Part shown: piece after piece, positions 18,865-28,220 of the stretch | Position numbering within the stretch: position 1 is the first letter of the stretch | How the letters are laid out: each line of letters opens with the position of its first letter | Assembly: GCA_963575745.1 (NCBI GenBank) | Contig: CAUYUJ010020560.1 | Location: forward strand, 543,826 to 607,825 | Direction of reading: 5' to 3' | DNA: 64,000 bases | DNA from: Prorocentrum cordatum | Lineage: Eukaryota; Sar; Dinophyceae; Prorocentrales; Prorocentraceae | The notes under the pieces: generated by a model | Seen by the model: the letters and a program-made list of their open reading frames with translations, nothing else | Databases searched by the model: none | Told to the model about the DNA's origin: nothing | Made by a program: the position numbers and the translations under genes

Positions 18865-19060
18865 AATCCAGCCTTGGCGGCGAGAGTGCCCAAGGACACC
18901 CAAAAGGCATCTCAAATCTTCGAACCTCGATGTGGGGGGGGGAACGATCTGGGGGGACAGGCTATGGGGGGGGACATCGACCTGGAATGAGCGATACATC
19001 GCACAAAAAATCAGCGATTTGCCACGATAGCGAATCCGCACTGACCTGAACGGGGTGGGC
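18865..19060 (+). repeat. dispersed repeat R2, copy 2
   Basis: CCTTGGCGGCGAGAGTGCCC, AAGGCATCTCAAATCTTCG and ACATCGACCTGGAATGAGCG, in the same order as 9195-9475. Confidence 0.65.
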
Positions 19061-19239
19061 TACAGGGCTCTTTAGTGGGGCCAATGGATTGATTCCCCCT
19101 TGAGCCTTTATCCCCACATAGCGTTGCCCCTGAAGGGAGGGCCAATGGAGACAAGACCTTCTAAGAAACATGAATCAATTCAGAAATTATCCTGGCGAGA
19201 GACCCAACCATATGCAGTTGTGTATACCGCAATTGTGAA

Positions 19240-19381
19240 TACCATCTTCGCCCGCGCTCCCTATGTGGCCACGGCTTCCCGCCGGAGCCCGACATGCTCA
19301 GGGAGGAGGTGGCGTTGCACGTCGACAAGGCGGAGTACGACGCCCAGGCGCGGTTGTTGAAGCAGCACAACTATGGGGCCA
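19240..19381 (+). other. exon-like open segment left of the A2 array
   Basis: Frame at 19294: GFPPEPDMLREEVALHVDKA, then EYDAQARLLKQHNYG, running into the minisatellite. Unlike the array it has normal residue variety, so it may be a gene fragment into which the array expanded. A partial A2-like boundary (GCTCCCTATGTGGCCACGG) occurs upstream at 19256-19274. Weak evidence. Confidence 0.25.
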
Positions 19382-20480
19382 CGATCCTCGTGAGGGGTGT
19401 GCCGAAATGGCCCGGGGCCGCCATGCGAACCCTGCCACTGGCGCCTTCGGTGGAGCTCCAGTGGGGCCACGGTCCTCGTGAGGGGTGTGCCGAAATGGCC
19501 CGAGGCCGCCATGCGAACCCTGCCACTGGGGCCTTCGGTGGAGCTCCCTATGGGGCCACGATCCTCGTGAGGGGTGTGCCGAAAAGGCCCGAGACCGCCA
19601 TGCGAACCCTGCCACTGGCGCCTTCGGTGGAGCTCCCTATGGGGCCACGATCCTCGTGAGGGGTGTGCCGAAATGGCCCGATCCTCGTGAGGGGTGGGGT
19701 GTGCCGAAATGGCCCGAGGCCGCCATGCGAACCCTGCCACTGGGGCCTTCGGTGGAGCTCCCTATGGGGCCACGATCCTCGTGAGGGGTGTGCCGAAATG
19801 GCCCGAGGCCGCCATGCGAACCCTGCCACTGGGGGCCTTCGGTGGAGCTCCCTATGGGGCCACGATCCTCGTGAGGGGTGTGCCGAAATGGCCCGAGGCC
19901 GCCATGCGAACCCTGCCACTAGGGCCTTCGGTGGAGCTCCCTATGGGGCCACGATCCTCGTGAGGGGTGTGCCGAAATGGCCCGAGGCCGCCATGCGAAC
20001 CCTGCCACTGGCGCCTTCGGTGGAGCTCCCTTTATGGGTCCACGATCGTCGTGAGGGGTGTGCCGAAATGGCCCGAGGCCGCCATGCGAACCCTGCCACT
20101 GGCGCCTTCGGTGGAGCTCCCTATGGGGCCACGATCCTCGTGAGGGGTGTGCCGAAATGGCCCGAGGCCGCCATGCGAACCCTGCCACTGGCGCCTTCGG
20201 TGGAGCTCCCTATGGGTCTACGATCCTCGTGAGGGGTGTGCCGAAATGGCCCGAGGCCGCCATGCGAACCCTGCCACTGGCGCCTTCGGTGGAGCTCCCT
20301 ACGATCCTCGTGAGGGGTGTGCCGAAATGGCCCGAGGCCGCCATGCGAACCCTGCCACTGGAGCCTTCGGTGGAGCTCCCTATGGGGCCACGATCCTCGT
20401 GAGGGGTGTGCCGAAATGGCCCGAGGCCGCCATGCGAACCCTGCCACTGGGCCTTCGGTGGAGCTCCCTATGGGGCTACG
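19382..20480 (+). repeat. A2 minisatellite, 89-bp unit, 12 copies plus one partial
   Basis: Unit words are CGATCCTCGTGAGGGGTGTG, CCGAAATGGCCCGAGGCCGC, CATGCGAACCCTGCCACTGG and CTTCGGTGGAGCTCCCTATG. Starts: 19382, 19470, 19559, 19648, (19679 partial), 19773, 19863, 19952, 20043, 20132, 20221, 20302, 20391. Copies are about 95 percent identical; unit lengths are mostly 89. Because 89 is not a multiple of 3 and the unit has almost no stops, long frames run through on both strands. Confidence 0.95.
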
Positions 20481-20705
20481 AAACGCTGTGCTGGGTGGGT
20501 GAAACGCAAGGAGGAGGGGGAGGAGGAGAGGAGGAGAGGAGACGCGGGCCACCGTCTCTTCAAAACGAGGACCCAACACCACAGGATGGTTGGGAAAAAC
20601 CTTTAGCCTCGATGCCTGGGGGGCGGAGACACGCGTCGCACATCGTTCGCCCTCTTTCGAGGCGGGGATCTGTCCATCACCACCACCTGTTGGCGGCGCG
20701 CACGA

Positions 20706-20860
20706 GGGGGGGGTAGTGGGAGGGGAGGGAGGCTCCTTAGAAGGAGGCTGCTTCTTAGAGGGCGCGGACCTTACATCTGCGGACAAGGCCCGCGCCTCCG
20801 AAGAAGCAGGGGTGCTCCTGAGAGGCCTTCTCGCCTCCCCCAATTCCCCCCTCTGCGCGT
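20706..20860. mobile_element. inverted-repeat element E7, copy 1
   Basis: GGGGGGGTAGTGGGAGGGG and AGGCTCCTTAGAAGGAGGC pair with the right part AGAGGCCTTCTCGCCTCCCC; CCCTCTGCGCGTGGCCGA follows. E7 is clearer at 22332-22482. Confidence 0.55.
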
Positions 20861-21109
20861 GGCCGAGCCTGGGGAATCGATCTCTGGGGACATGGCCCGA
20901 CTGAAAATCAGGGGAGGATTTTTCGACCAGTTCGGACTATTCTTGGAGGCCTGGAAATTGGCACCAACACCAGCACAGGGGGTTGCCTCCACATGGGGAA
21001 GATGATCCTAGATTTCGGTGTTGGTGGTAATTGTTCGGTCACCTTGGAAGCCAGCATATTACCACCATCACCGAGATTGGGATCGACTTCCCGCGGAGAA
21101 GACACACCG

Positions 21110-21195
21110 CCTGCGATATTTCTGAATCTTGTTTGACTACTTCTCATTTCTCCTCCGAAGCTCGCCTGCAGGAGGACGTGCCCGACCTGAGGCAG
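21110..21195 (-). mobile_element. right end of element E5
   Basis: TTGACTACTTCTC...CCTGCAGGAGGACGTGCCCGACC matches the right end of E5 (TGCAGAGGGACATGCCCGAC). The left end is not found; a weak counterpart may be at 20915-20945. Confidence 0.5.
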
Positions 21196-21330
21196 GCGGC
21201 GGCTACTGGGTGGGCGGGGCCTCGGGGCCCCGCGCAGACGCTGCTGCTCCCGGGGCCTCGCCCAGGGCGCGCTCTGACCAAGCCTTCCACGCACGCCCAG
21301 CGGTGGCGACCATCGGCGGCGAGCCCAGGC

Positions 21331-21457
21331 TTGCCGTCGCTCGGACGTCCATTTCCCGTGCGTTTTTCAGTTTCGTGCGTGCTTCTTTTGCTCGATGGTC
21401 CAGGATGGTCCTCGATGGTTCTCGCCGAGAACAGAAGCACACGTCCGAGCGATGCCA
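21331..21457. mobile_element. terminal-inverted-repeat element E1, copy 2
   Basis: TTGCCGTCGCTCGGACGTCC to ACACGTCCGAGCGATGCC, about 93 percent identical to the copy at 29718. Confidence 0.8.
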
Positions 21458-21459
21458 AG

Positions 21460-21665
21460 CAGGGTGAAGCGGGAAGGAGAGAGAACCTTCAAGGCAGGCT
21501 CGGAATTCCCCCGGCCTTCCGAGAGGCTTGCTCTCTCCGCCCTCCCCGAAGACGCACCGAACAAAAAAAAACCCTCGGGAGCTCGCCATGGCTCTGGAGG
21601 ACTCCCGCCGCCTTTTGAGAAGGCCTCACTGTGTGTCCTTCTCACGTCCCCCCCCCCACCCGCTC
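21460..21665 (+). repeat. dispersed repeat R7, copy 2
   Basis: GGCAGGCTCGGAATTCCCCC, CCTCCCCGAAGACGCACC, CCGCCGCCTTTTGAGAAGGC and CTTCTCACGTCCCCC match 13480-13650. It directly follows the E1 copy. Confidence 0.5.
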
Positions 21666-22004
21666 GCCGCCGAGACCATGGAGGGGCGGCGGGCGGCATC
21701 GGTAGCCGTGAGGCGCGCGCGCGGGCGTCTCGGATCGGCGCTGGACTGCCCTGCTCTGGCGAGCGGCACGCGCCGGGGGCGGCGCCGGAGAGTCGCCGCC
21801 AGGTGGCTCCAGCAGCTCCGATCCAAGAAGCCCCCGCGGGAGCTCAGAGAATCTACGTCTGTGCACCCGTGGGGCACTCGATGGGCATGTGCGTATGGAT
21901 ATATGGGCACACCAGAGCGCGGGGGCCGAACAGCCGTTCTCTGTCCCTGGGCGCATGGCTGAAATGCGGCGGGTCATGCTTGTGTTGTTTGTTACTGTCA
22001 TCTC

Positions 22005-22150
22005 TCAAGAGTTCGCCGGCCCAACGAGCCAGAGGCGTGCTAAAACCTCAGGTAACTGGCTCACATAATATTTACATGTTCTAATTCGCGCGCGCGGGGA
22101 GGCCCTTGGAGGTCCCCGGACGAAAATGACCCCGGCCGACTTACGGCAAG
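22005..22150 (+). repeat. dispersed repeat R4, copy 2
   Basis: See 12670. Here AGGTAACTGGCTCACATAAT and TAATTCGCGCGCGCGGGG occupy the same relative positions. Minus-oriented A1-like words follow to about 22260. Confidence 0.6.
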
Positions 22151-22331
22151 GTCCGCTCAAGGATGCCCGAGCTCCCGGGGACGATTCAAGGCTCCCTCAA
22201 CATCGCCCCAGGAGCGCCCCAAGGGACACCCCAAGGGAGCTCCAAGAGGGCCCAATGAGCCCGCACCCAGATGGGATGGGTCACAGGGCTCCACAGCGCC
22301 CCCCCCCCCACCCAGACTTGCGGCGAGCACA

Positions 22332-22482
22332 GGGGGGGTAGGGGGAGGGCGGCAGGCTTCTCAGAAGGAGGCTGCTTCTTGGCAGGCGCCGGCCCTGCAT
22401 GTATAGACCAGGCCCGCGCCTCCTGAGAAGCACGGGTGCTTCTGAGAAGCCTTCCCCCCTACCCCTGCCCCCCTCTGCGCGT
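22332..22482. mobile_element. inverted-repeat element E7, copy 2 (best)
   Basis: Left GGGGGTAGGGGGAGGG..AGGCTTCTCAGAAG pairs with the right end, read backwards GGGGGCAGGGGTAGGG..AGGCTTCTCAGAAG. The 14-bp core AGGCTTCTCAGAAG is perfect. Four near-palindromic AGAAG words lie inside. Confidence 0.7.
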
Positions 22483-22574
22483 GGCTGACAGACGGACGGG
22501 ATGAGGGGGGGAACGACGACGAGGACGTGGACGAGGACGACGACACAAGAAGAAGGACAAGAAGAGCAACAACA

Positions 22575-22766
22575 TATAACGACATACATGAACTGAACTT
22601 TTGGCGCTCAGCACGGATTTCTTGGATCTGCGCCGGACCCCCCTCCCTGGCGCGCGGAGCGCGTCAGGGACGGCGCCAGAGGTGCCGCTTGGGGGGGGGG
22701 GGCCCAGCGCGGATGCAAGAAACCCGCGCGAAGCGCCAAATGTTCATGTATGGCGTTGTATGTTAT
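22575..22766. mobile_element. foldback element E2, best copy (~55-bp arms)
   Basis: The left arm reads ATAACGACATACATGAACTG, then TTTTGGCGCTCAGCACGG, then ATTTCTTGGATCTGCGCC. The right arm read backwards gives ATAACATACAACGCCATAC, then ATTTGGCGCTTCGCGCGG, then GTTTCTTGCATCCGCGC. The centre is a GC-rich hairpin. Five copies or fragments occur (648, 22575, 24621, 27915, 48910). Confidence 0.8.
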
Positions 22767-22784
22767 TTTCTTTTTACTCTTATT

Positions 22785-22836
22785 ATTCTTCTTCTTCTTC
22801 TTCTCCTTCTTCTTCTTCTTCTTGTAGTGTCCTCGT

Positions 22837-22867
<31 letters not shown>

Positions 22868-22875
22868 GTCGTTCC
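22785..22875. repeat. CTT then CGTCCT microsatellite
   Basis: TTCTTC run followed by TCCTCGTCCTCG repeats, next to the E2 right end. Confidence 0.85.
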
Positions 22876-23099
22876 CCCCTCATCCCGTCCGGCCATCATG
22901 GCGCCTTTCTCCTGCGAGCTGCGCGCTCCGAGTCCGTGCCCCGCCCCACGCGCCCGCGGCGGCGCGCAGCTCCCCCCGCGCTGGGCGCGGCCAGCCGCCC
23001 GCCGCTGCCGCCCGCCGCGGCGCCGCGCGGCCAAGGGAGGCCAGGGCAGCCCGCGGGGGGAAGGGGGGGGCGGCGAGGGGCGCCCCCCTCTGAAGGGGC

Positions 23100-23255
23100 C
23101 CCGGGGCACACAAATGAATCCACACAGATCACAGGATTCTTTATATTTTCCCATACTTTCTGGGCTTCTGTCTTCCCCCCCACTGCCCATCTGTTCCCAT
23201 ATTTTCGCGGGAATCGACGGTGAATTGTGTCTGCGTGTTTTTCCTCCTCCTGGAT
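23100..23255 (+). mobile_element. dispersed AT-richer element E8, copy 1
   Basis: GGGGCACACAAATGAATCC, TTTTCCCATACTTTCTGGGC, CTTCCCCCCCACTGCCCAT and GAATTGTGTCTGCGTGTTTT. Three copies occur (23100, 25143, 30058). ACACACAAAT at the left and GTGTGTTT at the right suggest short inverted ends. Confidence 0.7.
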
Positions 23256-23764
23256 CTCGTCGGCCGCTGGCCGCTGTCGTTCGGCGTCATCGGTTCGCCG
23301 TCGCGCCATTCTTCCGACGTCGCCGGCGATCTTGGGCCGCCGAAGCATTTGTAGAAGAAAAAGCTGCATTAACATACCTACACTTCTGGCGCTCGGCACC
23401 AGAAGTTTGTGCTCATGCCATTTTTCCTGCTTCGAATGTGTTGCTCTTCGCCCGAAGGGAGTGTGACCACTCTTGAGTGAATCGGTTGCGGCAAAATGCG
23501 TGACGCGCCGACTTTGGCGCTGGCTTCTGCCACTGCCAAGGTCGCTTCAGCCTGGAACGATCGTCTGTTCCCGAAAGGTGGGATCGTTCAAGACTGACCG
23601 ATTCTGGGTCGCCGACGGCGTTCAGCCTTGAACGCCGGCGGCAGTCTCGCCACCGGTCAGCACGACGCGAACCTGCCGCACCTCTCGTGTACACCCTTCG
23701 GGGCCCCGTGGGGCTGGAGCTGGCTGCTGGGGGTCCGAGGCGGCCCCGCACCGGCTCCGGCCAC
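23256..23764. other. gene-free stretch with small hairpins
   Basis: Contains CTTCTGGCGCTCGGCACCAG (about 23383), a hairpin with E2-like flanks (CATACCTACA / TGTGCTCATGCC), and a GGCGTTCAGCCTTGAACGCC palindrome at about 23617-23636. No gene recognised. Confidence 0.35.
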
Positions 23765-23810
23765 CAGGAAGGATCTCCTGCTCCTGCTCCTGCTCCTGCT
23801 CCGGCTCGTC

Positions 23811-23846
<36 letters not shown>

Positions 23847-23890
23847 CTCCTCCTCCTCCTCCTCCTCCTCCTCCTCCTCCTCCTCCTAGC
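23765..23890. repeat. CTCCTG / CTCGTC / CTC microsatellite
   Basis: Three successive pure phases of pyrimidine-rich 3- to 6-mers, ending in repeated TCCTAGC words. Confidence 0.9.
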
Positions 23891-23929
23891 TCCTAGCTTC
23901 TAGCTCCTAGCTCCTCCTGCTTCTCCTCG

Positions 23930-24329
23930 GGGGGGCGAGGTTCGAAGAGCTGGGCTGGAGAAGCGCTTTGCCTTCTTCGGCGTGCGGGGGCCCCTGCAGG
24001 GCCGGGGAACCGCAGGAGAGCCCAGGATCTAATCGATAGGTCGGATCGGCGATCGAGACGAATCAGATCGGCGGAAATCGGCGGCCGAGCGGGGAAAAGT
24101 CGAGTCGGCGGAGACCGGCAGGCTAGCGTGCCTCGGGATCCTACAAGAGATCGGAACCCAAATCGGAATTGAGTCGGAATCGGAAGCCATCGAAATCGAA
24201 TCGAACCGAACCGGACGGAGGAGTCGGAACGAGCCCTTGGGAAGGGGGGCGAGGTTCGAGGCGATGGGCTGGAGAAGTGCTTCGCCTTCCTCGGCAGGCG
24301 GGGGCCCCCTCTAGGGCCCTGGAACCGTC
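23930..24329 (+). mobile_element. R3 copy flanked by ~84-bp direct repeats (LTR-like)
   Basis: The segment starting GGGGGGCGAGGTTCGA and ending GGGGAACCG (23930-24012) recurs as 24244-24329 (GGGGGGCGAGGTTCGAGGCG to CCTGGAACCG), about 85 percent identical and in direct orientation. Between them lies the R3 sequence (GTCGGATCGGCGATCGA to GGAAGCCATCGAAATCGAAT). The layout resembles a very small LTR (TRIM) element, but no primer-binding site is visible and the R3 copy at 8385 lacks the flanks, so a segmental duplication is equally possible. Confidence 0.45.
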
Positions 24330-24620
24330 GAGCACGGATCTCTGCCACACGGGCCCAAGGGGGGGTCCAGGAGCCGACTTTGCCCTTTATCCCCCCCCTT
24401 ACTTACAGTCGGGGGGCGCTGACCCAAGGAACGATCAATGAGGAGCGAAGCCCCTTGTTTCCTCAAGCTGAACTTCGAGTTCCCATCGAAAACCTAAGAA
24501 AAACCTAAGTACAGTACTTTCCCGGGCCCTATCCAGCTCAGGCCCCGCAGCCGCCTCAGACCGTGGGGCCCCTTCACGTAGGAAGAGGACCTGGCACAGA
24601 CGTCACTAGGGGAGCCAAAA

Positions 24621-24790
24621 ATAGCATAAACAACAAAACTCTGATTTCCGCGCGGATTCCTTGGATCCGCGCTGGAACCCCTCGCTGGCGCGCGGAGCGC
24701 GCCAGGAGCGGCGCCGGAGGCGCCGCCAGGGGAGCCTGGCGCCCGTCTGAGAAAGCCGCTGGAACTCCGCAAAATCATGATTATCTGTGC
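24621..24790. mobile_element. foldback element E2, copy 3
   Basis: The left arm ATAGCATAAACAACAAAACT, then TCCGCGCGGATTCCTTGGATC, is good. The right arm has decayed, while the central words CGCGCGGAGCGCGCCAGG and CGGCGCCGGAGGCGCCGCC are intact. Confidence 0.65.
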
Positions 24791-24918
24791 CGTCTTTGTG
24801 CTCCTGGTCTTCAGGGCCCTTCCTGAACATGCGGACTTTTTTATTCGTCCTGTGCAGTGCGGGACCCCTGGAAGTCCCGACCCTCTCCCCAGGGCCGGCC
24901 CTTCGTCCCCTTTGGATC

Positions 24919-25113
24919 CCGAAATGGGTACGGAAAGGATGGGTCCAATGCCCAACAACAACTGTTGTCCCAAACCAGCAGCGGCCGCTGATGGGCAGGT
25001 GGCCTCCTGTCTCGAATGGACACAGGCCGTGGCGGCGTGGACAGCGAGTCCCGTTCAAAATGAACAGGATCCGCTGTTGGGCCTCGCACCCATTCTTTCC
25101 GTGCCCATTTCGT
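24919..25113. mobile_element. single-copy foldback element with ~45-bp arms
   Basis: Left CGAAATGGGTACGGAAAGG, ATGGGTCCAATGCCCAACA; right read backwards CGAAATGGGCACGGAAAGA, ATGGGTGCGAGGCCCAACA. About 80 percent arm identity. No other copy seen. Confidence 0.6.
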
Positions 25114-25142
25114 TCGTGCAGATCCCCGGGCTGGTGCTTTGT

Positions 25143-25308
25143 CAAGGGGCCCAAGGACACACAATTAAATACACACAAATAAAATTATTCCCCATATGTT
25201 CTATATTTTCTGGGTTTTATCTTCCCGCCCAATTACCATATTTTCCTATATTTTCTTGGGGATCGACGATTAACTGTGTCTGTGTGGTTTTTTCCCCTCC
25301 TGACTTTG
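25143..25308 (+). mobile_element. element E8, copy 2
   Basis: GGACACACAATTAAATACAC, ATATTTTCTGGGTTTTATC, GGGGATCGACGATTAACTG and TGTGTCTGTGTGG match 30058-30214 closely, including the CCCCTCCTGAC end. Confidence 0.75.
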
Positions 25309-25439
25309 ACGGTCCCCCGCGGGCCCGGCGAGGGCCCACCGAGGCCGAGGGCCGCTCCCCGGCACCGTCCGTCCTCGCGCCGCTGCCCCACACGACGCGA
25401 GCACGCCTGGGCTCCAGGGGGCACCTCTCCTGCCGCCTT

Positions 25440-25545
25440 CTCCCTCCCTCCCTCCTCCCCCCACTTCCTCCTCGTCCTCCTCCTCCCCCTCCTCCTCCTC
25501 CTCCTCCTCCTCCTCCTCCTCCTCCTCCTCCTCCTCCTCCTCGCC
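25440..25545. repeat. CCT microsatellite
   Basis: CTCCTC run of about 105 bp. Confidence 0.92.
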
Positions 25546-25991
25546 CTCGATCGCCCCGCCCCCGGCGGCACGCCCGAGGGGCCTCTCGTCCCTCGACTCC
25601 GGGGCCCTTTCGGGGCACCTCTCTCGGGGAGGCGTGAGGCTCTCGGGCTCGGGGGACTCGGGTCGGCCCGGCGGGGCCGTCGGGAAGGTGCCGATCGCCC
25701 CTCCGAAGTCTGGCGCGAGCACTGGGCCGTCGAACTCGGGGCGCCGGCCCGCCAAGAAGCGTCGGCAAGCCCGAGCTCTGGCTCTCACTCGGGTGCAGCC
25801 CTTCGCCTCCCCCCTCCATGTCGGGGACGTCCAAAAGAGGGGGGCGTCCAAGAGGGGGGAGGCGCAAGTCGTGGCCAGCGGCACGCGCGCGGCCCACGGG
25901 GGGGTCCGGGGACGCATTGAAATGATAGGAGGCGTTGTACACTCTGGGTAAACATCAGGGCCCACGCCAAGATAGCTCCGCCCCCCCTGTT

Positions 25992-26155
25992 CTTAAGTCG
26001 GGCATGTCCTCCTACATCGGGATTCTGGACGAAAAACTAAAGCAAATATCGCACCCCCCCACAAATACTCAATATATAGATATATAAAATCGTCCCCAGA
26101 CATGTTTTGACTATTTTTGAACATTCCCCCCTGTAGAGGGACAGGCCCGACTTAA
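25992..26155. mobile_element. terminal-inverted-repeat element E5, complete copy
   Basis: Left CTTAAGTCGGGCATGTCC; right end read backwards TTAAGTCGGGCCTGTCC (16 of 17 match). The inside carries AT-rich sequence with TCGTCCCCAGACATGTTTTG and TTTGACTATTTTTGAACATT. The family has two complete, one near-complete and several single-ended copies. The left end offers G|GT and the right end AG, see findings. Confidence 0.75.
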
Positions 26156-26830
26156 TCCTCATCATCAATGCCACCGAACTTCGCGCTCCGTGCTGCGCGA
26201 TGCGCGAAGGACCTCGCGCTCTCGCCCCGCCCCGCAGGGACGGAGAGGAAGTCGCGCTCTCGCGCCGCTCCCTGGGGGAGAAGAGGAAGACAAGAAAGAA
26301 TCGGAGCCGAACCGCGAAGCGCGAATAATTTCGCGCCCTCGAGGGCGCCCTTGATTGAGCAGCGACCGACCGCCCCGGCATTCCTATAGGCATACCACGA
26401 GATGTTCTTATAACCCAAATCTGTTCCAAAAACCAGAAAGCAATGCTCTTAGACCACAGGCCTAACGTGCTAAAACAAGACAGCCTCAACCTGCAGCGTT
26501 CTGACAACACTCCGTGCACGCCACAGAAGGTTCGTAGAACACTCCCTGGCTTGACTCGAGCCATCCCCCCCCTTGGCCGCCCCCGACCAGTGCTAGTCCC
26601 TCCAGAGCGGCACGCCCAAGGGGCAGGGCCGATCTCGCCGCGAGGCCCGCCTCCCGGGGCCCCTTTCCGCAGCCCGCGCGACAGCGGGGCCGCAGCTGAC
26701 GCCGCGCGGGCCACCCGTCGCCCTCCTCGCGAGATCGCCCGGCGCGCGCGTCGGCGGAGAGGCGGCGCGTCCTGGCGGGGGGGGTCCTGAGACCCAGACC
26801 CCCTCTCGGGCGCGGCCTGACCGAGCCCTT
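26156..26830. other. gene-free stretch with weak minus-strand open frame
   Basis: The minus strand is open from 26981 to 26037 and one part (about 26400-26560) has mixed composition (for example FCGVHGVLSERCRLRL). The frame also crosses two mobile elements, so I do not call a gene. A GCGCCCTCGAGGGCGC palindrome lies at 26336-26351. Confidence 0.3.
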
Positions 26831-27005
26831 CGAGTAGGAGGTCGCCTACAGAATTGACGTACCCCAGCATTGATGTGCCCCACCGAATCTGTGAGGAAAA
26901 CGTAGAGCTTGTGCAAATCTGCTGAGAAGTCTGACTATTTTCCGTCGATCCAAGGAGATACAAAGATTCGGGGAAAATCAATTCTGTAATCGATCCGCTA
27001 CTCGG
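26831..27005. mobile_element. terminal-inverted-repeat element E6, copy 2
   Basis: Left CGAGTAGGAGGTCGCCTACA, GAATTGA; right read backwards CGAGTAGCGGATCGATTACA, GAATTGA. The arms match over about 27 bp. Confidence 0.75.
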
Positions 27006-27424
27006 CCCCTAGCAAACCATCGCCTTCCGTGACCTCACCCTCGGTGGGCGTCGCTTCATGGGAGGGGGGGGGGATGCTGATGGGGGGGGAGAGGTGCCCT
27101 TTCTGGGCCCCGAGCGCCCTCTTCTGAACCCTAGAGGGCCCCGCTGGGGGCCCTAAAGGGCCCCTTTTCTGCAGCCCTCGCTGCCCCCCCCCATTCGCCG
27201 CCCCCCCCTTTCTCGCGGCCCCACCTGGCCTCTTTCGAGCCTCCCTCTGGCCGCATACGCACACGTCCCGTGGCGAGGCGAGGGGGGACGCCACGGACGG
27301 GGATGGCCTGCTGGGGGCCGGTCGGGCCGCCCCCGACCCTCGGGGCCACGAGGAGAGCACGACGGCCGATGTTTGTCGGCTTTCGGCCTCCGGGGGTCCT
27401 CGCCGGGTCGGGCCCCCGGGGCTG
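27006..27424. other. gene-free GC-rich stretch
   Basis: G- and C-runs and several open frames by composition; nothing recognised. Confidence 0.25.
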
Positions 27425-27510
27425 TCGCAGCACGACTCAGGATGGCGAGCCGGTCTGGGGGAGCGGGTCGAGACCTCTGGAGGTCGGCGTCTCGAGAGAC
27501 TCGGGGCGTC
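27425..27510 (-). repeat. dispersed repeat R1 fragment, minus-oriented
   Basis: CGACTCAGGATGGCGAGCCG and CGAGACCTCTGGAGGTCGGC follow the reversed R1 order. Confidence 0.55.
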
Positions 27511-27512
27511 AA

Positions 27513-27697
27513 GGGTACAGTCAACCCGTATAGTGAGGATGCGCGGTACGGAGGCGAGGGCCTTGGACGCCGTTTCGAAGCTTCTCGAGAGGGGCGCGGC
27601 CGCCGAAAAGAACCAAGGATGGACCGAGGAGGCAAGGATGCAAAGGTACCCTTGGGAAGGTTGCCCGTCCTTTCTATTCGTGTCGACCGTATGTGGG
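27513..27697. mobile_element. terminal-inverted-repeat element E9, copy 2
   Basis: Left GGTACAGTCAACCCGTATAG; right read backwards CATACGGTCGACACGAATAG. Shares GGGCGCGGCCGCCGAAAAG / CCAAGGATGGACCGAGGAGG with copy 1. Confidence 0.65.
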
Positions 27698-27914
27698 TCT
27701 GGGCGTTGCACTTTTTTCCACAACAGTGGGCGTTCTCGTCCAATGCTGGGCCCTGGGGCCATCACAGATAGATCCGGCTCGAAAAACACAGTAGAGGGAT
27801 TGGGTCGATGGTTCTGGTTGTGGTTTCTCGCGATGCCGTACTTTTTCGCGTCCTCGGGTCTCAGGGTGGCCCGACGCGCGGGTCGGACGAAAGGCCAGGT
27901 CTGGACGAAGAAAA

Positions 27915-27975
27915 AACGCCATAAACATAAACTTTTGGCGCTCCGCGCGGATTTCTTGGATCCGCGCGGAGCGCC
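27915..27975. mobile_element. element E2, minimal copy (one arm plus short hairpin)
   Basis: CGCCATAAACATAAACTTTT, then the perfect palindrome GGCGCTCCGCGCGGAT....ATCCGCGCGGAGCGCC around TTCTTGG. This may be a collapsed E2 copy. Confidence 0.7.
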
Positions 27976-28044
27976 GAGCGGGGGTCGGGGGCACCAGGTG
28001 GTCCACGTCAACAGATGACTTGGCGTCAGAGGGGGCGGAAGAAA

Positions 28045-28220
28045 TACTGCTGGTGGGCGTTACGACATTGTGCGGAAGGGGGGGGGAGGGGGGGGTCTTG
28101 CTCTGAACTCCACCTGCTCGAAATAGGCGCCAAAAACAAACAAGATCTACCTCATGGGGGGGAGGGGGAGGGTGCGAGGGCCCGCGCCGATCGGCAAAAC
28201 AATGAATAAGAAAACGATCA
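28045..28220 (+). mobile_element. dispersed repeat E3, copy 3
   Basis: TGTGCGGAAGGGGGGG, CTCCACCTGCTCGAAATAGG, AACAAGATCTACCTCATGG and GCCCGCGCCGATCGGCAAAA. An internal stretch present in copies 1 and 2 (the GCGACTGTTTGGA part) is missing. Confidence 0.65.

Noticed and set aside
19261-20843. long frames within the A2 array on both strands
   Set aside because: Every frame is nearly stop-free because of the repeat unit, so openness is no evidence for a gene.
23930-24329. full LTR retrotransposon
   Set aside because: Only ~400 bp with no coding part and no primer-binding site; at most a TRIM-like element.
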